Part shown: positions 37,237-47,541 of the stretch, in pieces | How positions within the stretch are numbered: position 1 is the first letter of the stretch | Layout: the number at the start of each line of letters is the position of its first letter | Made by a program: the position numbers and the translations under genes | NCBI GenBank assembly: GCA_029834535.1 | Contig: JAQMWT010000443.1 | Coordinates: forward strand, 186,001 to 250,000 | Direction: 5' to 3' | DNA length: 64,000 bases | Source: Chrysophaeum taylorii | Taxonomy: Eukaryota > Sar > Pelagophyceae > Pelagomonadales > Pelagomonadaceae | The notes under the pieces: model-generated | What the model saw: the letters and a program-made list of their open reading frames with translations, nothing else | What the model was told of the DNA's origin: nothing | Databases searched by the model: none

Positions 37237-40200
37237 TCAACCAGTATTTGTTACAGGAGGAGGAGGAGGCTTGTTGTTTGGCGACGACGACGACGAAAAA
37301 CGGTGGTGGTGGCCGTTGAGATCTTCGAGAAGCGTGGGGCTCCAGTGGGCTTTGAGGGCCTCGAGGCAAGAAAGAAAGGACGGGTCGACGCGGGTTTCGT
37401 CGTCGCAACGGTCGTCCGAGAAGGAGCAGGTCGCCGTGAGGACCTCGTCCTCCTCGTCGTCCTCCTCGTCGCTCGGCGCGTCGCGGTGGGCGAGCGCGTG
37501 GGCGTTTCCCGCAGCCTATAGATGTAGAGGGGTGGAAAAAGACAGAAGGTAGTGTTACCGAGATGACCCTCGAGCTGATGAGGTCGACGAGGGCGAGGGC
37601 CCTGGTCGAAAAGGCCAGGTCGTAGTTGGCGTCGACCCTGCGGATCTGGCAGAGGAAGCGCGAGCCGCCGAGCTCGAGGTAGCGGCCGGCGCCGAGGAGC
37701 CTGACGTGGGCGCGAGCCACGAGAATCTGGAGGGCCGCTCCCCCCGGGGCGACGAGGGCGTCGCCGACCGCGTCGCGGAGCGCTTCCGCGAGGTGGGGGA
37801 CGTCGGGTCGCGTCACGGAGAGTCTCGCCGTCGAGGTCCGGACGCGCGTGCGGCGGAGCGGGCCGACCGCCTCGGTGGTAAGCGTCGCCGACCGAAGCGA
37901 GATGAGTTGTCGGTGCTCGGCCGAGACGTCGAGGTTGGTCGCCGTCCAGGAGGCCGACGAGGTTTCGTCGGAGGCGAAAACTAACCCCAGAGACTCGACG
38001 CGAGCCTCGAGGCGCGGCGAGATCGTAATCCGCGTATCCTCGAGGGTCCAGGTCCAGGCCTTGAAGCGGGAATCGAGGGTTTCCGCGAGGGCCCCAGTTA
38101 CCCAGGGACCATCGCGGCGCAAGCCGGCGACGTCGAGGCGCGCGCCGCGAGCGCGGCCGTCGACGCGACGTTCCGAGACGTCCTCGAACCGACAACGCGC
38201 GAGGTCGTCGACTCGAAGGACCGCGGTACCCTCGTCGTCTATCACCTCGAGGGCCGCCGCCTGGAGCTCCAAGGTCGCCGGGGACGAGAGGACGGCCACG
38301 ACGCGCGGCGAGGCCGCGACGCTCCGCCGCCGGCGCAGCGCGAAGCGAGCGACCGCGACGATCTTCGCCCTCGCGCGCCGCCACCGACTCGTAGGAGTCG
38401 TCGGCGTTAGGCCGTGGTGGTGCCGGACGACATGGCGGTGCGAGACAACCTGGAGAAGATCCCAGCGCACGGTGAACCTGTAGGAGTCGCGGGAGAGGGG
38501 TCCCCGCTCCAGGCGCTTGCACGCGCACTCGAGCCATCGAGCCGCGGCGTCGGACGAGACTCGCGAGGTTCGAGCGAGGCGGGCGTCGAGGGTTAGAGAT
38601 GGCGCGCCGTCGAGGACGCCGGCGTCGCCATCGTACCTCGCGTAACTGTTCCGGCGTCGCGCGGCCGCGAGGCCGGGCCCGAGGAGCCTTGAGACTCGGA
38701 TCGAGAGTCTGCGTCCGCGATCGTCGAACGCGTCGGCGACCCACCGCGCGCGCGGCCAAACGTCGTCGTCGAAGTGGCGGGCTACAAACGCCCCCGCGTG
38801 AATCACCCCGAAGCAGTCGAGCCTCGCGCACCGAAAGGTCGTCTCGAGGCCCGCGCACTCCTCGAGGAAGGAGGCCCTCCTCAAACCGAACTCTATCGCC
38901 GCGTCGAGGTCCAAATCGTTACGACGCGACTCGCGAAAATCGTCGGTCGGGTGTCGGCGATGGCGCTCGAGGAGGCGGCGCGCCGTGTGTCCCTCCTCGT
39001 GGTGCCGGTAGGCGCGCACCTCCCCGCACGCGATCTCGAGTGCGGCGCGGGCGATGGCGAGGTTCGCCTCGTCGGGTTCGACCGAAAATTTCCGGGCGAC
39101 GGCCGCGGCCGTCTCGAAAGCGACCTTGATGCCCGTCATCTCGAAAATTTCGTCCCCCCGCGACGCGTGTGCGCGCGAGGACCGCACCTTCGCCACCACG
39201 CACCCTTCGCGCCGATCCGCGAACGGGTCATCCACGCGCCCGGGCCGCGGGTCCCACGACGCCGAGACGTCGGCCAGCACCGCGTTGAGCCGCGCCTCGC
39301 GACCTCCCCATATCACCGTCGTCTCCCCGAGATCCACCTTGATCGCGGGGGCAAGGGGAATCGTCGAAGACTCGCATGATCTCTCCCACTGGATCCGGAG
39401 GGCCGCCTCGCCCTCGCCGACGCAACGGATTTCGTCATCGGTCGCTTCGTACGTCGCTCGGAACGACGAAAGATTCGCCTCCGAGCACGCCCGCCCGCGC
39501 GACGCCTTCGCCTCTAAACGCGCGCACTCGAACGACGGACCCGACATCTCGACGCTTTGAGCCGAGGCGACCACGGTCCACGGCTCGTCGAACCCCGTCG
39601 TCGTCGTCATCATCATCTCGAGTCGCGCGCGCGGAAATTTGTGGCTAAAGACTCCGCCGCGATGGCTCGAGTCCGCGGCGGCCGCGGCCGCGGCCTCGCG
39701 CCACCCCGCCCCTCGCACCGCGACGCCCACCGCGAGCTCGTTGTCCTCGTGCACCCCGACCGACCTGCTCGGAGATCGATCAATATCATCACGTTAGTTT
39801 TTTATCCTCACGCGAACGAGCCGTCGGCCGCCTCCCACGTCCATCTCGCTCTTTTCAGCGCTGATCGCTCGCTCCTCGAAAGCAGCCCCCGGAACACCAC
39901 GTCGTAATGTTCTTCGTGGATTTTATTTTCGGCTGCTTCCAGGACAATCCCCTCGATCTGGAGCGATCGCCGCACCCCCTCGCGAACGCTCGAGGGACGA
40001 GGACCGATCGACGCGCTCCGGACCTCGATCCGCGCGTACCGGCCAAACCGCGACGCACCTCGCAGCAGAGACCGGACGCGGTTCAGCGCATCTTCCTCCG
40101 CGGTTTCCACCAATATCTCGCTCGCGCGCACGCTAATGACCGGCCGCGACAACAACAAAAACAAACGACCGACCAATCCTAGAATCAATACCTTCACCTC

Positions 40201-40350
40201 GACGCGCTCCGCGCGCACCACCCCCGCCTCCTCGCGACACTCGATGCCAAACGCGACCACCGACGACACCCCTCGCACCTCAACCCGCTCGCACGCAACG
40301 TCCACGCCCAGCGTCCATCGCGCGACAGCCCTCACGGCGGCCACAGCCAT
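37237..40350 (-). CDS. large beta-rich protein of unknown function, three exons
   Basis: Exons on the minus strand: 40350-39812, 39764-37559 and 37515-37237, giving 1,007 residues. Intron 1 (39765-39811, 47 nt, with a CTAAC branch-like element) joins DGSFA to SVGVHEDNE in frame; intron 2 (37516-37558, 43 nt) joins DLISSRVIS to AAGNAHALAHRD. The protein starts MAVAAVRAVARWTLGVDVAC and has long runs of alternating hydrophobic/charged residues with R-V-E-V and L-x-V-x-V patterns and a hydrophobic patch (LGLVGRLFLLLSRPVISV). This resembles the repeating beta-groove style of bridge-like lipid transfer proteins, but no diagnostic motif was found, so that is a guess. The C-terminus is acidic then Ser/Pro-rich. 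Confidence 0.6.
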
Positions 40351-40412
40351 AGATAGACTTTTTTTTTTTTTTTTTTGCCCCTACTGACGTGGTGGTCGTC
40401 ATCGTGGTCTTA

Positions 40413-40581
40413 TTATTGAACGCAACACCCGTCTCTCTTCGCCGCAGAGGCGGCGCTCTGAGGAGGAGGAGGAGGAGGAGGAGGAGGAGGAGCCTCGGAG
40501 GAGCAGGGCTCGGGATGCACCTTGCCGTCCGACGCCTTTGGGGTCGTCGCGCTTTCCGAGGATACTAGATTGGTCTCCCGA

Positions 40582-40612
<31 letters not shown>

Positions 40613-43337
40613 TCTCTGTGTCGTCGTCGTCGGCAAACTGCGGCGGCGTTTTCGTCCTCCCCCCGAGCATCGCAGCCTCGACATCGTCGACCCTGTCGTC
40701 GTTGTCGTCGTCGTCGTCGAAGAGCGGTCTCTCCTCGTCGTCCTCCTCAGGTTCTTCGGCCGCGGCTCGCCGCGCGCCGGCCGCGGCGTCCGTAGCGCGC
40801 GTGGAACACGTTGCAGCCGCCGTCGAGGCGGCAGCGGCGACGACGAGCGCGGAATCGAGGAGTTTACGGCGCCGTAGTCGCTGGAGTGCGAGGCGCCAGG
40901 CGCGGCCAATTTTCCGCGCCCACGCGACGCGAACGAGAGCGACGTACCGGGCCTGCGCGCGGTCCTCCTCCGCGCGTTGCGCCGCAGTTTGGGAGGCGGC
41001 CGACGCGTCGCGAGCGGCAGCAGTGGTTATCGCGCTGGCGGTCTCGGCGACGCGGAGCGCGGCGTCGGCCGCACGCCATCGTTTGTCTGCCTCGCTCGGG
41101 CCGCGCGACGCGGTCTCGACGTCGACGGCGCGCGCGACGACGCGCAACGCGTCACTACTCGGAGGATGATCGTCGACTACGTTTGGATTGGTTCGGTAAA
41201 CTGCGGCTAGTAAACGCGTCGCAGCGGCAACGACGCCGCGGCGTCTGTCGAGGTTGATGGCGGCAGTGGCCAGCGCGAGAAGATCTCTCGCGCTGAGGAC
41301 GCTGTCGGCGACGGCGCCGCACCGCGCGACGAGCAACGTTAACGCGAAGAGTCGGTACTCGATGACGTCGTCGGAGTAGACGGTGGACTCTGCAACCAAG
41401 CGGACGAGGTCTGCGTCCTCGAAGGAGAAGAGGATGCGCCGCGCGAGCTGCGGTATTCTGGGAAGGCAGGCGGCAGCGACGAGCGGAGGCCCGAGCCACG
41501 CGACGCGCGCGAGGCGAGTCAACGCCCAAGCCGCGCGCCGACCGGATCCAGGAAAAGAGAGCCGACGCGCGACGCTCGGTATCAGACTCCGAAGGGCCTC
41601 GAGCGCCTCGCGAAGCGGCACTTGGGTTTCGTTCGGCCGGATGCCTTTGCGTAGGAGCTGCCAAGGACGAAGCTGTAGCAGATCGTCGTCGGGCGCTGAC
41701 CTACTGGCGTCGAACGTGCTTCGCGCAGCCGCGTCGATGAAGCGAATGCCGGCGTCGTCGTCCTCCTGGAGCCCTCGGCGGGCGTCAAAGACGTCGACCA
41801 GGAGCCGCGAGGCAGAGCTGAAGACCAAGACGCTCGGGTCGGTCAATCCGTGCTCGACGAGCGTGCACACAGCGGCAAATAGCAGCCGACGCTGGCGCTC
41901 GGCGGCATGCGGAAAGATTGCATCGCCGCCGTGTGCTGTCCTGGCGGCACGATCGGCGGCGGCGGCCAACGCGGGCGCGTCGACCTTGGACGCTCCGTCC
42001 CGCGCCAGTTCGAGAACCTGCTTTCGCATCGAGGTGTTTCCCTGGCACAAGAAGGCGAGCGCGAGCGGCCCGAGCGCGGCAGAGAGCGCGTTGGCCACGG
42101 ACGCCGATTCATAGCTCGTTGGGAGGAGCACGGGGTCTTCGTCTGTCTCCTCGGTTCGCGGCGCGACAGACACCGTCACGGCGCGCATTTGCCCGAGCGC
42201 CTGGGCGACACTCGCCAAGTCGGCGACGCCCTCGGCGTTCATCCATCTCACGAGGCGCACCGAGACGCTTTCGTGGTTCGACTCGTCGAGGAGCCTGGCC
42301 AGCTCGATCGCGGGGGCTTGGCCCTCGGGAAAGAGCTGCAACGGCTCGTCGCTCGCCGCGAGCGGTCGTCGCTGTTCTGGACCAACGTCGTCCTCGCCAC
42401 AGTCGTCGTCGTCGTCCGGTGTGTGTCCCTCGTCGTCGTCGTCGCCGCTGTTTTCCAATGAAATCGCCTCGCTCGCTTCGCGGGCGGCCGCTCGCCGAAC
42501 AACGTCGAGGGGTGGATACCGCCCCACCAAACTGTCACTCTCGTCCTCGTCGCCCGGCTGCCACGAGTGGCAAAAGACGACGCCACGCGCGTACAGCGGG
42601 TCGACGGCGAAGGCGGCCCCGAGATCGTCCCCTCCGAGGTTGGCCGTCTCGTCGTCTCGCCTCTCCTCTCGCTCGACGCGGCGGCGAGCGAGGTCTGCCA
42701 CGACGTTTTCCGGGACACCCGAGGCGGCGAGTGCCTTCTCGCTCGCGTCGAGCTTGAGGTGCCGCGTGGGCCGCGCCCCCCCGCCAAGCAATGTACCGTA
42801 GAGCCCAAGGCGCGCCAGGCCGACGCAGTGCTGGCGACGGGCGTCGGACGCCCGAGCGAGCTCGACGCCACCCTCGCCCGGCTGCCCGACGCCGAGAGCT
42901 TTGAGCGGTTCATCGAGCACCAGTCGTACAAATTCACACCGTAGTACGGGCGTCGCCGGGCGCGAGAGCTTGGCCTCGCGCATGCCGGCGGAGGAGATGC
43001 CGTCGAACTCGACGACGCCGAGCTGCGTGAAGACGGCCGTCGCGTACGCCGCTCGCCACCCTTTCCGAGCCTCGCTCGGCGGCTCCCTTGGTATCTCAAG
43101 TCCGGTCCGCACCGCCGTGAACACGCCGACGCGCCGCGGCACGAGCGCCTCGTGCGCGACTATTTGCACTGCCTCGAGCGTGCAGTCGCCCACCCACAGC
43201 CCCAGCTCGAGCGGGTAGCGATGGCGCGCGTCCGATATCCATACGCCCATCTTATGGCGCTCGAGCCCTCGCGCCGCGTGTGCGGCGCTCTCGCTGCTGC
43301 AGTACACTACGCGGAACGGCAGCTCCTCCATCAACAA
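40413..43337 (-). CDS. CEP104/FAP256-like ciliary-tip protein with C-terminal CaaX-type motif
   Basis: A 974-residue protein. The N-terminal 180 residues match the CEP104 jelly-roll: LPFRVVYCSSES, then the GVWISDARHRYPLELGLW block, VQIVAHEALVPRRVGVF and a lysine-poor FVRLVLDEP strand. A helical, HEAT/TOG-like section of about residues 380-720 follows, with an acidic linker before it (DDDDEGHTPDDDDDCGEDD). The C-terminal 200 residues are coiled, then low complexity (Arg run, Pro run). CEP104 caps microtubule plus ends at ciliary tips and centrioles; stramenopile zoospores have flagella, so this fits. The zinc-finger region of animal CEP104 was not seen. The last residues GCCVQ form a CaaX-type box. 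Confidence 0.6.
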
Positions 43338-43496
43338 TAATTCATTCTTCTTTCGGGCGCCGGCGCTACATAATAAAAGGTTCCGTTAAGAAGTAGTAGG
43401 TAGTAACGGCAAAAGTCTCGAGGCTGAGTGCTTTTTTCGGAGTTGTCGACGGCGAGCAAAGGCGACGGTCGTGGCACATTGCGGCAGCGGCAGCGG

Positions 43497-44330
43497 TTAC
43501 ATGAGGACGCAGTCGGCCTTAGGCGTCGTGGGGTCTGGGAGGGTACGCAGATAGTGCTTGCCGCCCGAAGCGAGCCAGGGCGCGGTACCATCGGCCTCCG
43601 AAGGCACGGGAACGACCTGCGAAACACGCCCTCTTGAAGAAAAAGTCAGCGAGGTATGGCGACATGGTCGTCTTCGTCCGCACCGTGAACCCGTCTTTGC
43701 CAAATTTTTCTTCGGCCTGGGCGTCGGTGAGGGGGTAATTGACGATGACGTCCATGCCCGGCTTCCAGTCGGCCGGGGTTGCGACGCTGTGGTTGGACGC
43801 GAGCTTGAGGGAGTCGATGCAACGGAGGATCTCGTCGAAGTTGCGTCCCGTGGACGCGGGGTAGGTGATGAGGGCCTTGATGACCTTCTTCGGGTCCAGA
43901 ATGAAGCACGCGCGAACCGTCAACGGAAGGCCCTTGGCGTCCTTCTGGGTCGCGTCGAGGATGCCGATCTTGGTCGCGAAGACGCGCTTGGGGTCGCAAA
44001 ACAGCGGGAACTCGACGTCGTACCCGGTCACCGCTTTAATGTCGACGATCCAGCCCCGGTGGCTCTCGGCATCGTTGCACGAGAAGCCGCAGAGCTTGAC
44101 CCCCCGCGTCTCGAACTCGTGGGCTTTGCCGGCCGCGGTGCCAAGTTCGGTGGTGCACACCGGAGTAAAGTCGCCAGGGTGCATGAAAACGCACCCCCAG
44201 CTGTCGCCGAGGTATTTGTAGAGCTCAAAATCCCCGAATTGCGTCGTGCCAACAAGGTCGGGAAAGGCGTCGTTGATCTGAGGGAAGCGTCATCACGCCC
44301 GACAGCAACACGCACCGTCAACGAAGGCAT
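43497..44330 (-). CDS. 1-Cys peroxiredoxin (Prx6 type) with C-terminal CaaX motif CVLM
   Basis: Three exons on the minus strand: 44330-44316, 44277-43684 and 43616-43497, 242 residues. Intron 1 (38 nt) turns the N-terminus into MPSLTINDAFPDLVGTTQFG; intron 2 (43617-43683, 67 nt) joins KDGFT to VVPVPSEADGTAPW. Both are GT-AG and frame-preserving. The peroxidatic Cys is in HPGDFTPVCTTELG. Prx6 dimer/C-terminal domain marks follow: RACFILDPKK, ITYPASTGRNFDEILR, DWKPG and KHYLRTLPDP. It should reduce hydrogen peroxide and lipid hydroperoxides. The protein ends TTPKADCVLM, a textbook farnesylation box that is not part of normal Prx6 enzymes. The ATG faces a divergent gene 125 bp away. Confidence 0.92.
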
Positions 44331-44455
44331 GCTGGATGGAGATCGACCCTTTTACCTTTTTATCTAGAGCAATAAAACTTTTTCGAATGGAACTTCAATG
44401 TTTCTTCAGAATGGATAGATAATAATTGAGATTCGTTCGCGAAAAGTTCCACTCG

Positions 44456-44971
44456 ATGATGACGAGAAGAGCCGCCGTTCGGTCGCTCGACCTGTCTCGC
44501 AGCAGGGAGCTCGTGTGCGTCAATCTCATGTGCGAGAATGTTGGGCAGCGGTGCGCGTGTCGCCTCGCTATGTGGTTCGGTCGGAATCCGATGCCAGAGC
44601 TCGAACGGCTCTCGCTGGCGCGGAACAACCTCACCGTCCTGCCCGCGCTCGACCTCCCGAGCCTCAAAGTCCTCGATCTTTCCTACAATAAACTCCGAGA
44701 GATCTCGAGCGCGGCCACCCTCGCAGCGCTCGAGGAGGTCAACCTCGAGGGCAACGTGAGGCTTGCCGACGTGAGTAATCTCCTCGCAATCCCGTCCCTG
44801 CGTTCCATTACCCTCTGGGAGGATAAAGACGACGACGATAGAAACGACGACGACGACCCGGATGATGAGCGCCCGAGTGCCGAGGAGGTGGCGGCGCACG
44901 TCGAGATCCTCGCGCCGTCCATTCGCGATGATTGGACGCGGGTCGGCCGAGGTCGGTGGCGACGAGGGTAA
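44456..44971 (+). CDS. small leucine-rich-repeat protein
   Basis: A 171-residue protein with three to four LRRs of the SDS22/U2A' type: LERLSLARNNLTVLPAL, LKVLDLSYNKLREISSA and LEEVNLEGNVRLADVSN, preceded by an irregular first repeat (VNLMCENVGQRC). An acidic Asp-rich stretch (DDDDRNDDDDPDDE) and a short basic end follow. LRRs of this type bind protein partners; the partner is not known. The start is the first of two adjacent ATGs (44456, 44459). It is divergent from the peroxiredoxin. Confidence 0.7.
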   Translation: MMTRRAAVRSLDLSRSRELVCVNLMCENVGQRCACRLAMWFGRNPMPELERLSLARNNLTVLPALDLPSLKVLDLSYNKLREISSAATLAALEEVNLEGNVRLADVSNLLAIPSLRSITLWEDKDDDDRNDDDDPDDERPSAEEVAAHVEILAPSIRDDWTRVGRGRWRRG

Positions 44972-45193
44972 GGATTACTTAATGCTGCTGTGTGGTAATG
45001 TAAAAAAACTGTACTTCTTTACCATCATCTATTTTTGAAAAGACAGTAAAGTAATGGTAGAGTACAGGAATGATTTGGTCTTCTTTTTACTAACATTGTT
45101 GTTTGTTGTTGTTTGAGTCATACAAATGCGCCCACATCCTTCATGACCCCCACACACACCCCCCTCTTAGCAGTCGACATTTTTAAATACAAA
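44972..45193. other. short intergenic region before transposon copy D
   Basis: About 220 bp, AT-richer than average (T runs, GTTTGTTGTTG). No gene. Likely terminator of the LRR gene. Confidence 0.5.
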
Positions 45194-46241
45194 CAAGTGC
45201 AGGCCAGTAAGTTCACCTAGTCCCAATCTCTAACCCCAGCATTTTCACCCCGTTAAGTTCACCTAGTCCCAATCTCTAACCCCAGTAAGTTCGACGTAAG
45301 CCCACTCGTGCTCACACCCACTCACCCCACTCTCCTTCGAGCTCGTCGCTCTCACCTCCGCCAATCTAAGCGGCTTTGATCCGTACACGCCGCTAGCCTT
45401 TGCGTTCACTCTAAAAACCCCAGTAAGTTCACTTGGTCCCAGTAAGTTCACCTTGTCACTAAGTTCACCTAGTCCCAATCTCAAACCCCAGTAAGTTCAC
45501 CTGGTCCCAGCAAGTTCAACTACAGTGCGCGTGTAGACGCCGGGAGGAGGCTTATCGGCATTGCGCAGCACGTGTGGGGTAGGGTGGAGTCGTCGACTCA
45601 GAAGAGGATATCCTCGGGGATGCCGATCGACAGAGAGCCACGTAGAGCTGGACGTGGCAGAAGACGGGCTTGGGAAAGAGGACGCCGACCTCGCGGGGCG
45701 TCTGGCCCTGGCTCTTGGTGATCGTTCGGCGTAGGCGGGCCTTAAGGGATACAGGTTGGAGGAGCCTCGGTGACAACGACACGATCGATCATGTATCTGG
45801 TACCGTTGCAGTGGCCGTGCGACGGGTCGAGGTTGCGAAGACATTAAGCTCGCGATCAAAGTCAGCATGCCGTTGGTTGTCAGGGAGTCGAAAACTCTAC
45901 TGTAAAGAGCGAGGCGTCGTCTTCCGACCCAGCCTAGTCAGCCGAAAAGAACTCCGACGCCTCGTCTCCGGGAAAAAAAGGCCGCGGTCATGCGCGCGTT
46001 GTCAGCATCGACAACATCGTTTCGACGGGGCGTGAGAATGGCGCGCTGAAAGAGCCGCCGCGGGTCGTGGAAATAGTCTGCGAGGTCGCCGTAGACGGCT
46101 TGGAGGATCACTGTCTGGCTTTCGCGCCTACCTGATCCTTACTCTCGCGCCTACCTGATCCTTACCCTAAATCGAGGGACAAACAGACAAACAAACAAAC
46201 AAACAAACAAACAGACAAACATCTGTCGATTAGTAGTTAGG
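45194..46241 (-). mobile_element. Helitron/Helentron-like rolling-circle element, copy D
   Basis: A 1,048-bp minus-strand copy; read on that strand it starts CCTAACTACTAATCGACAG at 46241 and ends GGCCTGCACTTG at 45194. Its microsatellite is TTTG-type rather than CTGT. Helicase blocks: RAILTPRRNDVVD, NLDPSHGHCNGTRYMIDRV, and TITKSQGQTPREVGVLFPKP near 45670-45728 followed by VFCHVQLYVALCR, the end of the PIF1 helicase core. The 3' minisatellite is present. A T borders each end on the element strand. Its 5' end abuts the upstream region of the MpaB-like gene. Confidence 0.8.
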
Positions 46242-46427
46242 ATGCACAACGCTGCTGTATGCGAGAAGAAAGCTCATTTTTTCCGTTATTTTTTCTTGAA
46301 TAGTCAGAAGAAAGCTCATTTTTTTGCTTTCTTTCTGATGCAAAATATACGTAATTTGTTTCGTCTCGAGGTGCCTCCTGTCGCCCCGGATTTCGAACAA
46401 CTCCTGATTCAAGCAAAACCCACGTAA
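46242..46427 (+). other. 61-codon upstream ORF before the MpaB-like gene
   Basis: An ATG at 46242, right at the edge of transposon copy D, opens a 61-codon frame that stops 4 nt before the MpaB-like ATG. It encodes two similar basic-aromatic segments (EKKAHFFRYFF, QKKAHFFAFF). If the mRNA starts upstream it would act as a uORF. Coding value is unproven. Confidence 0.3.
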
Positions 46428-46447
46428 CAAGATGAGCTTTCTTCTCG
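46262..46447. repeat. inverted repeats against the start codon of the MpaB-like gene
   Basis: CGAGAAGAAAGCTCAT at 46262-46277 is the exact reverse complement of ATGAGCTTTCTTCTCG at 46432-46447, the first 16 nt of the coding sequence. A second upstream copy, AGAAGAAAGCTCAT at 46306-46319, pairs with 14 nt. In an RNA that includes them, either could fold over the start codon. Confidence 0.75.
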
Positions 46448-47436
46448 AGGTCGCGGCGGCAACGGTCACGAGCATCGCCGCGGTGTGGATTTGGATCGTA
46501 CAGCCAAAATTGCGATACCGGATTCGCGACAGCGTCAACTCGTCGATGTCGCCTCGCGAAATCCAAAATCTGATCTCCCTGTGGGAAGACCCGCTGCTGC
46601 ATCGCGTGTCTCTGGAATTCGCCTTGTTCAAGACCTACGCGATCCCGAGCATCTCGAAGCTGCTGCATGCGACGGGCGAGTTCGAGGAGCGGTGCGGGCG
46701 GCGCTACGACGACACGGATTTGATATTGCGCGAGATAATCGAGAACGGAGCGACGTCCAAGCGCGGCGAGGCGGCGGTTCTCCGCCTCAACGAGATCCAC
46801 GGCGCCTACAAGATCAAGAACGAGGATTTTTTGTACACCTTGTCGTGTTTCTTGCTGGAGCCCCCGCGGTTCTTCGAGAAGTACGGATGGCGGGCGTTCA
46901 CCGAGATAGAGAAAAAAGGCTTTCGCGATTTCTGGGCCGACGTCGGAACGCAAATGGGCATCCGCGACATCCCGGAGACCTACGACGCCTTCGACGCCTT
47001 CAACAAAACCTTCGAAGAGAAGAATATGCTCTTCGCGCCCTCGAATAAGCTCATCGGCGACGCGACGGTCGACTTGATGCTCTCGGGCGCTTCGGTTCTC
47101 AAGCCCTGCGTCGTCGCCCTCTTGGACGAGCGCCTCCGGGTGGCGATGGGGTACGATCCGGCGCCGCGTTGGCTCAAATTTATCATGACCCGCCTGCTCT
47201 TCCTGCGCGCCTGGGTCCTCCGCGTGCTGGCGGCGCCGCGACCCTTCGCGATCCGCCGCACCGTGCCTAACGGCGACGACCCCGCCAAGCACCTGCCCGT
47301 CGCCTTCTGCGTCTACGGCCGCGAGTATGCCAAAGGCTACAAGATCGCCGACCTTGGCCCGCCGAATCTCCCTAAGTCCCGAGGCTGCCCTTTGAAGGCA
47401 AAGGCGGCGGCGGCTGGCTCTCGCGCCGCGTCCTAA
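46432..47436 (+). CDS. MpaB/DUF2236-type oxygenase family protein, ER-membrane type
   Basis: A 334-residue protein. An N-terminal membrane helix (LLEVAAATVTSIAAVWIWIV) is followed by the DUF2236 core: FALFKTYAIPSISKLLHATG, then RRYDDTDLILREI, RLNEIHGAYKIKNEDFLYTL with the conserved heme/metal-region His, EPPRFFEKYGWRAFTEIEKK, and MGIRDIPETYDAFDAFNK. This pattern is that of fungal MpaB-like and related rubber-oxygenase-like proteins. MpaB is an ER-bound oxygenase that cleaves a prenyl side chain; here the substrate is unknown. The C-terminus becomes Ala/Lys-rich. The start MSFLLE is preceded closely by a uORF and inverted repeats. Confidence 0.75.
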   Translation: MSFLLEVAAATVTSIAAVWIWIVQPKLRYRIRDSVNSSMSPREIQNLISLWEDPLLHRVSLEFALFKTYAIPSISKLLHATGEFEERCGRRYDDTDLILREIIENGATSKRGEAAVLRLNEIHGAYKIKNEDFLYTLSCFLLEPPRFFEKYGWRAFTEIEKKGFRDFWADVGTQMGIRDIPETYDAFDAFNKTFEEKNMLFAPSNKLIGDATVDLMLSGASVLKPCVVALLDERLRVAMGYDPAPRWLKFIMTRLLFLRAWVLRVLAAPRPFAIRRTVPNGDDPAKHLPVAFCVYGREYAKGYKIADLGPPNLPKSRGCPLKAKAAAAGSRAAS

Positions 47437-47541
47437 TCAACCGCTGTCTCCCACCCACTCTGCTCCCCTGCCTTCCACTGACTGCTGCCTTGACCCCATT
47501 TCGTTTTTTTGTTGAATGAAAACTCCGAGAATTATTTTTGT

